A program made the translations under genes and the position numbers. The notes below the pieces were generated by a model. The model was given only the letters and a program-made list of their open reading frames with translations, was not told the DNA's origin and ran no database searches. This document shows, one piece after another, positions 16,901-22,995 of a DNA stretch of 64,000 bases. The stretch comes from Thermochromatium tepidum ATCC 43061 (GTDB taxonomy: Bacteria > Pseudomonadota > Gammaproteobacteria > Chromatiales > Chromatiaceae): the NCBI RefSeq assembly GCF_009664085.1, contig NZ_CP039268.1, positions 2,461,001 through 2,525,000 on the forward strand. Reading direction: 5' to 3'. Position 1 is the stretch's first letter, and the number at the start of each line of letters is the position of its first letter.

Positions 16901-17968
16901 GTCGCTGGCCTTGACGGTGCCCACGACGAAGCCCTCGGCCTGGTTTTCGTCGTAGGTAAAGGCCTGGTTGGCATCCACAACGGGCGCGGTGGTGTCGGTC
17001 TCCCCATCTTTGATGGCGACCACGCCGCTGTTGGCCACCGTCTTGTTCGAGCTGTCGAGCAGGGTGACCCTGAAGCCTTCGAGCCCTTCGGTGCCATCGT
17101 TGGCCACCGGGGTGAGGTCGAAGGTGGCGCTGTCGCTGCCGGCCTTGATGGTGACGCTGGAGACGACATCGGCGGGGAAGTCCGCCGCGCTGGCCTTGCT
17201 CAGCGTGCCGCCGTTGTCGTCGCCCGTGATGGTGACGGTAAAGGTGGTGTCGGCATCGACTTTTTGCGCGGCCTTGACCGTGAAGCTGAGCGCCGTGCCT
17301 TCTTCGACCTGGCCCGAAGCGGCAGTGAGGGTGAAGGTCTGGCCCGCGCTCCCGCCGCTCACGATATCCTGGATGGTCTCGTCGATCTGATCCTTGGCCG
17401 CCTGGCCTGTTGTGTCATCCGTCACGCCGGCAAGCAACTGAACCGCCAGGCTCGGGTCGTTCTTGAAGGCGTTGTTTTCGTCCACCGTATCGAGTTGCTT
17501 GGTAAACTCGACGGCCACACCGGTCTTGGCGATCATGGCGTCACGCTGCGCGGACGTCAGTTGACCGCTCAGATCGATGGGCCAGTTGGCCGGCTGATCG
17601 AACCCGCCATCGACATTGGGCATGAGCTTGAGGTCATTGAGCATGGCATTGGCCAGGCCCTTAAGCTTGATTATGCCCTGATTGAGCAGGCCGACATAGT
17701 AGTTGTAGAGATCCATCGAGGGCTGAGAGCCGGTCATGCGCTCGAACATCTCGGTGACGATCTGGCCGTTGTTCTTACCGGCGGTCGCGGCCTCAAGCAA
17801 CGGGGTCAGATAGCTGACCAGGCTCGCCCCAGAAGGCTTCCAGACGCTGCCGTTGTTGTCGGCCAGGACCTGGCTGTAGGCCGCCAGCTCATCGGAGCTG
17901 GCCGGACGACCCAGGGTGACCAGGAAATAGGCAGAGACCTTGGCTTGATATTGCTCGGCAGTTGGCAT
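13949..17968 (-). CDS. S-layer/RTX-type surface protein with N-terminal DUF4214-like module
   Basis: A 1339-residue protein, rich in Thr, Ala, Gly, Asn and Asp and free of cysteine, as expected of a type I-secreted S-layer or giant surface protein. Residues 1-150 form a helical DUF4214-like module homologous to the C-terminal modules of three nearby exoproteins. Then come a Calx-beta-like repeat (about 205-320), a cadherin-like repeat (about 325-440), a SwmB-type domain (about 440-545), a Big_5 Ig-like domain (about 545-650), a long beta-helical region, and RTX nonapeptides (GDTLNGSTAGDIINGGDGND, near 1136). The C-terminus (ending NNNLAIIAA) has the features of a T1SS signal. There is no Sec signal. 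The cognate exporter is probably the T1SS pair at 39649-42769. Confidence 0.88.
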   Translation of the reverse strand: MPTAEQYQAKVSAYFLVTLGRPASSDELAAYSQVLADNNGSVWKPSGASLVSYLTPLLEAATAGKNNGQIVTEMFERMTGSQPSMDLYNYYVGLLNQGIIKLKGLANAMLNDLKLMPNVDGGFDQPANWPIDLSGQLTSAQRDAMIAKTGVAVEFTKQLDTVDENNAFKNDPSLAVQLLAGVTDDTTGQAAKDQIDETIQDIVSGGSAGQTFTLTAASGQVEEGTALSFTVKAAQKVDADTTFTVTITGDDNGGTLSKASAADFPADVVSSVTIKAGSDSATFDLTPVANDGTEGLEGFRVTLLDSSNKTVANSGVVAIKDGETDTTAPVVDANQAFTYDENQAEGFVVGTVKASDVGVGGAAGTIATFEIVGGNDDGFFAIDKDGKITLTEAGADKTKAANDFETTPNTFTLKVRAIDAAGNKSADTDVTLTVTDVDDIGPKFVSAAASGTTVKINFDEALKVVALSNPSALFTVTQGGASYSINTATISGNTVTLTLASALGSGDTYIAYDGTVLEDALGNKADKIDSTKATSTDTTPPTLTSSNPADNATDFAANANLTLTFNEAVKLGIGTITLVNISDATDNRVINTQDATQVSVSGNTVTINPTADLKAGTSYAVNVSATAILDEDGNAFAGISDNATLNFTTKSSTSGQTLTTGVDNITGTSAGETFDASLAVTSAGQLNTLGNADAVDGGDGTDTLFVQHINTAATTVTPTSVKNIEVLQLDLSNIAAAFTLDLANGDNQLTTIKSGNNTAAGATATVQNVQGVPTTVELSNTDQDFTLTNASSKMSGTSDAVTLKLSSVTGGTVTLQPSAAGSGYETITVDSQGTVANVLTSLTDGAGNSLAKVVVTGSQNLTLPLGDTTVTEVDASAFTGKLTNLQVAAGNTQNMKITGGSKDDVIDMNGTYTANDTINGGDDTDRLVLKNTEATGATTVQSNVSNIEVIGLSDGLNGTVTVSNFGATGLRFGADMAGAGTVSYAAGTNSLDLQGNDSGGNNLTVNVAGTATNDVLNVTLGSSGAGNTFGGGNVTINGAETVNLLVQGGAGSFGGTFTITDTAATQALVITGSQNITFTGAVRADSIDASGMTGAATLTLTGGTSTTATSITGTANGDTLNGSTAGDIINGGDGNDTIANVVTGNPATAGDVLTGGAGFDTFILRGAAASNNLPGLYNNVAYITDFTVGSTATTTDILQLSAAIGNYFGGTAFFGGVAADAAGATTVMNVAQNAGAAGIVTGTDLIKLTTGVATAGLTAQQAFNAAIGTATVTGLVAAGDDIFVMFYDTTNSRAVVGLVDSGVNTTVETTDTITIIGSISMSASDYAAFNNNNLAIIAA

Positions 17969-18094
17969 GGTGAAAACTCCCTAGAGAGTGAGAGAAAGAA
18001 AGGTTGAGTCTGTGATCGAGGACTTGCCCAATGACCTCGGCGCCTTAACGGTCACACACCCGAGTTCTTAAAGGCCGGGCCACATTCAGGTTAC

Positions 18095-18123
18095 TTAATA
18101 CACTAAAACCACGGAAAGATCAA
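18095..18123 (-). promoter_or_regulatory. Candidate sigma-70 promoter of the S-layer gene
   Basis: On the minus strand a TTGATC -35 hexamer is followed after exactly 17 nt by TATTAA as -10, in an AT-rich island. Transcription would begin near 18088 and give a leader of about 120 nt ahead of the S-layer start codon, fitting a highly expressed, stable message. Prediction only. Confidence 0.5.
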
Positions 18124-18203
18124 AGCCTGTGGTGTGCAAAAAAGCATCATGCCGTCACGTATGTTGTGATTTACCAACAGAGCCCCCTCTCCCTGGCCCC
18201 CCT

Positions 18204-18280
18204 CCCCCGAACCGCGGGGGGAGGGCCTCGTCACACCGGCGAAAGCCGGTGTCCAGAACCCCCGAACCGCGGGGGGAGGG
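18204..18280. repeat. GC-rich direct repeat flanking a REP-like palindrome
   Basis: CCCCGAACCGCGGGGGGAGGG occurs at about 18205-18225 and again at about 18260-18280. Between the copies lies CACCGGCGAAAGCCGGTG (18234-18251), a palindrome of the common gammaproteobacterial intergenic type. The pair of repeats sits between the S-layer promoter and the polysaccharide ATPase gene. No gene is seen at 17969-18378 apart from promoter and repeats. Confidence 0.65.
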
Positions 18281-18378
18281 GATTTGATCAGGGTCTCCTT
18301 AAAACAGGCGCGATGCGCACTAGTGTAGTCGATGGATACCTTAGGCTGCATCTAGAGTTTTCCTCCGGGAGGACAACA

Positions 18379-18486
18379 ATGGTTCGAATCGCCTCGGCGA
18401 GGGTCTTAGATCCGCTCGGCGCCTTCTGGTTCGGCGTCCGATCGAACGCCGAGGCCATCCGGATACCAGCGCCCTGGATCGTTTAA
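18379..18486 (+). CDS. Possible 35-residue small protein
   Basis: A 35-codon frame (MVRIASARVLDPLGAFWFGV and onward to IPAPWIV) starts 7 nt after a textbook GGGAGG ribosome site and ends 43 nt before the Wzt-like gene on the same strand. The composition is ordinary for the genome. There is no family I recognise. It could be a small leader protein of the polysaccharide operon or chance; only the ribosome site argues for it. Confidence 0.35.
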   Translation: MVRIASARVLDPLGAFWFGVRSNAEAIRIPAPWIV

Positions 18487-18529
18487 ACTTGGGCCTTCAT
18501 CACCCAAAACCAAGGACACCCGACCACTG

Positions 18530-19864
18530 ATGCCCGAGGACCGCCACGGCCCCGCCCTGGAACTCCAGGGGCTGGGTAAATGCTATCGCCTCTATGACCG
18601 CCCCCAGGATCGACTCAAGCAGTCTCTGGCCGATGGGCTCAATGCCTTGGCCAACCGTGCCCGCGCCCGCCTCGGCTACCCGCCCCGCCCCGCCCGGCAT
18701 TACGCCCGTCCGTTCTGGGCCCTGCGCGGGGTGGACCTGCAGGTCGCCCGCGGCGAGACGCTCGGGATCATCGGACGCAACGGCTCGGGCAAATCCACCC
18801 TGCTGCAACTGGTCGCCGGCACACTCAAACCCTCCGAAGGCCATCTCCGCACCCACGGACGCGTCGCCGCACTGCTCGAATTGGGCAGCGGCTTCAACCC
18901 CGAGTTTAGCGGACGCGAGAACGTCTATCTCAATGCCGCCATCCTCGGTCTGCAACGCCACCAGATCCAGGACCGCTTCGAGGCGATTGAGTCCTTCGCC
19001 GGGATCGGCGAGTTCATCGACCAGCCGGTCAAGAATTACTCCAGTGGCATGGTGGTGCGGCTCGCCTTTGCCGTCTCGGTCTGCGTCGACCCTGACATCC
19101 TGATCGTCGACGAGGCGCTCGCGGTCGGGGATGCCGCCTTCCAGTTCAAATGTCTGCAACGGATCCGCGAACTGACCGAACGCGGCACCACCCTGCTGTT
19201 TGTCTCGCACGACCTGGGCATGGTCAAGACCTTCTGCCATCGCGCCCTCTATCTGGAACAGGGCCAGGTCAAGGCGATCGGCGACCCGGAGGCCATCGCC
19301 ACCCAGTACCTGCAAGACATCCGCGCCCGTCAACGCGCCGAGCTGGAGGCCGACGCCCCACCGATCACCTGCCGACCCGCACTCGGCCCCAGCGACAAGG
19401 CCGCGGCCTTCGGCGACGGCAGCGCCGAGATCCTCAGCGCCCATCTCGGCGACAGTGAGGCGGCGCGCGGACTGTATGAGGTTGGCAGACCGGTCGAGTT
19501 AGAAGTGGAGTATCGGCTCACCGAACCCCGAGACAGCGCCGCGACCGCGGATCGGGACACCTATCTGGCCGTCGTCATCCAGAACACCAAGCTGCTTGAG
19601 CTCGGCGGACAACGCTTCCGCCTGCCGCCCGCGCGCGCAGGCCGGGTGCGGGTGCGCTGGATCAATCGCCTGGCCCCCGGCGAATATTTCATCAGCCTGC
19701 GTCTGGAGCGGCGCATCGGCCAGGACGTCTATCTGCCCCAGGTGGTCCAGATCGCCGCCCTGGGCCTGACTAGCACCTGGGACGAACGCGCCTTCCTGGG
19801 TATCATGGACCCTGAGATGAGACTCGTGACCGATGCGGATCATTGCACTGCTGGCGATTCGTAA
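18530..19864 (+). CDS. wzt: Polysaccharide ABC exporter ATPase with C-terminal binding domain (Wzt type)
   Basis: A 444-residue ATP-binding subunit of an ABC-2 polysaccharide exporter. Walker A is IIGRNGSGKST (about 80-90), the signature is NYSSGMVVRLA (about 169-179), Walker B is DILIVDEALAVGD (about 189-201), followed by the H-loop FVSHD. The N-terminal RPFWALRGVDLQV fits TagH/Wzt proteins. Residues about 290-435 form an extra beta-rich domain (LEVEYRLTEPRD, NRLAPGEYFISLRLER) like the Wzt C-terminal domain, which in O9a-type systems recognises the glycan cap. The partner permease is not adjacent; the only candidate lies 19 kb away on the other strand. The stop overlaps the next gene by 32 nt. 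Confidence 0.92.
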   Translation: MPEDRHGPALELQGLGKCYRLYDRPQDRLKQSLADGLNALANRARARLGYPPRPARHYARPFWALRGVDLQVARGETLGIIGRNGSGKSTLLQLVAGTLKPSEGHLRTHGRVAALLELGSGFNPEFSGRENVYLNAAILGLQRHQIQDRFEAIESFAGIGEFIDQPVKNYSSGMVVRLAFAVSVCVDPDILIVDEALAVGDAAFQFKCLQRIRELTERGTTLLFVSHDLGMVKTFCHRALYLEQGQVKAIGDPEAIATQYLQDIRARQRAELEADAPPITCRPALGPSDKAAAFGDGSAEILSAHLGDSEAARGLYEVGRPVELEVEYRLTEPRDSAATADRDTYLAVVIQNTKLLELGGQRFRLPPARAGRVRVRWINRLAPGEYFISLRLERRIGQDVYLPQVVQIAALGLTSTWDERAFLGIMDPEMRLVTDADHCTAGDS

Positions 19865-20627
19865 CGAAGCCCTCTACCTGGAACGCTGCCTGCGCCACTT
19901 AAGCGAACAGGGCCTGGAGTGCTATCTGATCGACAATGAGTCCGAGGACGACGGACCAAAGATCGCCCGCGCCTGGCTCGGACGCGGGCTGATCGGGATC
20001 GAGTCCTACCCCTACCCCGGCTTCTATGACTGGCGCGGGATCCTCGAACGCAAGGCCAAACTCGCCGCCGAACTCGGCGACCACTGGTACATCCACCACG
20101 ACGCCGATGAGATCCGGCAGTCGCCCATCGCGGGACAGACCCTGGCCGAGGCGATCGCCGCGGCGGACGCCGCAGGGGCCAATGCCATCGATTTTCTGGA
20201 GTTTGTCTTTGTGCCCACCGACCGCGCCCAGGACGCGCGCGGCACCGATTATGTCGCCACCCTGCCGCATGCCTATTATTTCCAACCCAACCCACTGCAT
20301 CGGGTCACGGCCTGGCGCTGTGCCGGACCGGTCGATCTCCTGACCTACGGCGGACATCGCGCCGAGTTCCCCGACCGGCGCCTGAGCCCCAAGCCCTTGA
20401 TCCTGCGTCACTACCCGTTCCTGAGCTGGTCGCATCTGCTGGACAAATACGGACGCGAACGGCGCTATTCCGACTATGAGGTCCGTGAACTCGGCTGGCA
20501 CGGCAGACGCGCCTGTTTTGACCCGAGCCTCGCGCGTCTGCCGGCACCCGAGGGGCTGATCCAGCCCGACCGCGAAGGCTGGCGCACCGATCGGCCCTGG
20601 ACCCGGCACCCCTTCCTGGAGGGCTAG
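19833..20627 (+). CDS. GT2-like glycosyltransferase
   Basis: A 264-residue GT-A-fold protein of the small GT2-like (Glyco_tranf_2_4) kind. It opens IIALLAIRNEALYLERCLRH, has YLIDNESEDDG, and the metal-binding DxD-like WYIHHDADEIRQ near residue 90, where sugar-nucleotide diphosphate binding is expected. The remaining sequence (AWRCAGPVDLLTYGGHRAEF, LRHYPFLSWSHLLDKYGRE) is typical of glycan-cluster GTs. Its start lies inside the end of the Wzt-like gene, so the two are translationally coupled. The acceptor is unknown. Confidence 0.82.
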   Translation: MRIIALLAIRNEALYLERCLRHLSEQGLECYLIDNESEDDGPKIARAWLGRGLIGIESYPYPGFYDWRGILERKAKLAAELGDHWYIHHDADEIRQSPIAGQTLAEAIAAADAAGANAIDFLEFVFVPTDRAQDARGTDYVATLPHAYYFQPNPLHRVTAWRCAGPVDLLTYGGHRAEFPDRRLSPKPLILRHYPFLSWSHLLDKYGRERRYSDYEVRELGWHGRRACFDPSLARLPAPEGLIQPDREGWRTDRPWTRHPFLEG

Positions 20628-20639
20628 CGCAGCTCCTTA

Positions 20640-21701
20640 ATGACTGGCCCCTTCTTTTCCTCTTGGGTTTTTGTCTGCATTCAAGCCGTCTCTCGTATGA
20701 TCCGGCACCCCGAAGAAGCCATGATCCTCACCCACAAGATCGCCCTCGACCCAATTGGGGTAGGGGCGCCTTCAGGCGCGATGACTCCTAACGAGATCGC
20801 GGCTAAAGCCGCTCCTACGAAGCCGCACACCCACACCCCACCTGCCCCCTTCATCATCGGCGTGAGCCGCTCGGGGACCACCCTGCTGCGTCTGATGCTG
20901 GATGCCCATTCGCAACTGGCCATCCCGGCTGAGACCCATTTCATCCCGGAGCTCTGCGCCGACCCGCCGCGCGATGGGGCTGTGTGTCTGGCGCGACTGC
21001 GGGCCATGCCGACCTGGGAAGACTTTCATCTGGAGGGGACCGATTTCGCCGCGCGCTTGGAGTCATTGGTGCCTTTCGACCTGGCCGAGGCGCTGCGGCT
21101 GTTTTTTGGTTGCTATGCCCGAACCCAGGGCAAGCCGCGCTGGGGCGACAAGACCCCGCCCTATGTCGAACAGGTGGCCGCCATCGGGGCGCTCTTGCCC
21201 GAGGCGCGCTTCGTGCACATCCTGCGCGATGGGCGCGACGTGGCCCTCTCCTACCGCGACAAGTGGTTCGGGCCGGGCACCGATCTGACCGCCGCGGCGC
21301 GGCTCTGGCGCGACCGCATCCTGGCGGCACGCGCCCAGGCCGAGCGCCTGGAACCCGGACGCTATCTGGAACTGCGCTTTGAGGATCTGATCGCCGCACC
21401 CGAGCACGAGCTCAGGCGGGTGTGCACCTTTCTGGAGCTGCCCTTCGAGCCCGGGATGCTGGATTACCACCAGCACGCCGCCTCGCGTCTAGACGAGTTG
21501 GGTGACCGGCGCGACGACAAGGGCCGGGTGAAGGTGCCGCGCGAACGGCGTCTGAGCATCCATGCCAACACGACGCGCCCACCCGACCCGGCCCAGTCCG
21601 GCAAGTGGCGCACCGGTTTGACGCCCGAGGAGATCGCCCGGTTCGAGCGCGAGGCGGGCGATCTGTTGACGGCGCTTGGGTATGGGCTGGCCGAGGTCTG
21701 A
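20640..21701 (+). CDS. PAPS-dependent sulfotransferase
   Basis: A sulfotransferase (Sulfotransfer_3 type) that would transfer sulfate from PAPS, most likely onto a surface glycan or lipid. The 5'-phosphosulfate loop is FIIGVSRSGTTLLRLMLDAH (about 71-90), and the 3'-phosphate site is ARFVHILRDGRDVALSYRDK (about 192-211). The first 60 or so residues are not domain-like, and part of them is encoded by a dispersed REP-type repeat (20757-20825), so the true start may lie downstream of the first ATG. It follows the GT2-like gene by 12 nt and precedes a second sulfotransferase by 2 nt. Confidence 0.87.
   Translation: MTGPFFSSWVFVCIQAVSRMIRHPEEAMILTHKIALDPIGVGAPSGAMTPNEIAAKAAPTKPHTHTPPAPFIIGVSRSGTTLLRLMLDAHSQLAIPAETHFIPELCADPPRDGAVCLARLRAMPTWEDFHLEGTDFAARLESLVPFDLAEALRLFFGCYARTQGKPRWGDKTPPYVEQVAAIGALLPEARFVHILRDGRDVALSYRDKWFGPGTDLTAAARLWRDRILAARAQAERLEPGRYLELRFEDLIAAPEHELRRVCTFLELPFEPGMLDYHQHAASRLDELGDRRDDKGRVKVPRERRLSIHANTTRPPDPAQSGKWRTGLTPEEIARFEREAGDLLTALGYGLAEV
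20757..20825. repeat. REP-like repeat pair inside the sulfotransferase 5' region
   Basis: GTAGGGGCGCCTTCAGGCGC and, inverted, GCGGCTAAAGCCGCTCCTAC lie about 30 bases apart. The same family occurs outside genes at about 25425, 44211 and 57435-57550. Here it is read through in frame, giving the odd peptide GVGAPSGAMTPNEIAAKAAP. Either the coding region really starts after it or the repeat has been absorbed into the protein. Confidence 0.7.
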
Positions 21702-21703
21702 GG

Positions 21704-22552
21704 GTGGCGATCCGCAACGTGTGGCGTCGATCTGCGCCTAAACGCGAGACGCCCCCCCCGATCCTCATCGGCGGCTTCTATCGCTCCGGCACCACCCTGC
21801 TGCGGCGCCTGCTCGATGCCCACCCCGAGGTCCACTGCCCGCCGGAGCTCAAGTTCATGCGCGACCTCTTGGGCGAATATCGCGACGACCCCTACGGCCA
21901 TCTGCGTTTCTCCAACACCTGCCGGGCGCTGCCGCTCGCCGAGTCCGAACGCCTCGCCATCTGGGGGCGCGCCTATGCCGAGCTTCGCACCCGCGCCGCC
22001 GAGCGCCTCGGCAAACGCCGCTGGGCCGACAAAGACCCCGAGAATGCGCGCTATCTGCCGTATTGGGAACAGGCGCTGGGGTCAAACTTCGTCTATGTCC
22101 ATCTGGTCCGAGACCCGCTCGACACCCTGGCCTCGGTGCGCGAGATGGGGTTTGAAAAGAGCCTGCCGCCCGGGCTGGCAGAACAGGTGGCGCTCTGGCG
22201 CGCCAATGCAGAGGCGGCACTCCAGTTCCGCGAGCGCGCCCCGGAGCGGGCCTCTGTCCTGAGCTACGAGGCCCTGGTCAAACGCCCGGGGCCGACCCTG
22301 GAGGCCTTGCTCGCCTGGCTCGGTCTCGAACCGGACGACAGCCTCATCCAGGGTCTGACCGACCCGGCGCGCGGACGCGGGCTAGAGGACCCCAAGATCG
22401 ACCGGACCTCGGGCATCCATGGTGAGGGCCTGGGCCGCGGGGTCCGCGAACTGGATCCCGCCAGCCAGGCATTCATCGCGACCGAACTGGGCGCACTGTA
22501 TCTGGACCTGCTTCGGGCGAGCGGCGCTGCTCACTCGATCCGTGCCCGATAG
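21704..22552 (+). CDS. Sulfotransferase-family protein
   Basis: A 282-residue sulfotransferase reading from GTG two bases after the previous stop. The 5'-PSB loop is ILIGGFYRSGTTLLRRLLDA and the 3'-phosphate motif is VYVHLVRDPLDTLASVRE. The domain is complete through HGEGLGRGVRELDP. The start is chosen because longer in-frame forms overlap the upstream gene. The last 7 codons overlap the 3' end of the convergent RCC1 gene, in the first bases of its repeated module. Together with the preceding gene it implies a sulfated surface polymer. Confidence 0.85.
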   Translation: MAIRNVWRRSAPKRETPPPILIGGFYRSGTTLLRRLLDAHPEVHCPPELKFMRDLLGEYRDDPYGHLRFSNTCRALPLAESERLAIWGRAYAELRTRAAERLGKRRWADKDPENARYLPYWEQALGSNFVYVHLVRDPLDTLASVREMGFEKSLPPGLAEQVALWRANAEAALQFRERAPERASVLSYEALVKRPGPTLEALLAWLGLEPDDSLIQGLTDPARGRGLEDPKIDRTSGIHGEGLGRGVRELDPASQAFIATELGALYLDLLRASGAAHSIRAR

Positions 22553-22995
22553 CGGGCCAACTGCTCTTCGGTCAACAGGTCCCGAATCGCGGCCCCGCCC
22601 GTCCAGCCCGTGGGCTGACCATAGGTCCCGTCGGCCTTGGGCATGATCGCCAGGTCGTTGAGGATGGCATTGACCAGACCGCGCTCACGCACCGAGCCGC
22701 TCACCAGGGCCTCGATGTAGTAATCGAGGATCCGCGGGTCGAGGTCGGAGGATGAGCCAAAGAGGTTTATGAACACCTCATCCACCCGAGAGCTCGCCGT
22801 GGCGCGGTCGAGCGGGGCGGTGCCCCAGCCCATCTGATCGCTGAGATACGTCTGAAGCCCAGCCCCTGTGGGCCTCCAGACGCTGCCTTTGTTGTCGCGC
22901 AGCACAGCGCCCCACTGGGCCAGCTCAGCGTCGGTGGCCGTGCGCCCGAGGACCCCCAAGAAATAGGCATTCACCTTGCGGTAGTAGGACTCGGC
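22531..22995 (-). repeat. Shared C-terminal module, DNA copy A
   Basis: About 465 bp encoding the DUF4214-like module at the end of the RCC1 protein. It is near-identical in DNA to copies B (26212-26677) and C (27746-28217): in the parts compared by eye only about a dozen scattered substitutions were found. Upstream coding regions of the three genes share nothing. Distinctive differences here are ATCTGATCG for ATCAGACCG and CCGTCGGCC for CCATCGACC. Confidence 0.88.

Noticed and set aside
13850-18007. Long plus-strand frames (691 and 609 codons) across the S-layer gene
   Set aside because: They are antisense shadows of a repetitive GC-rich gene; the minus-strand protein has clear domains and a terminator in the right place.
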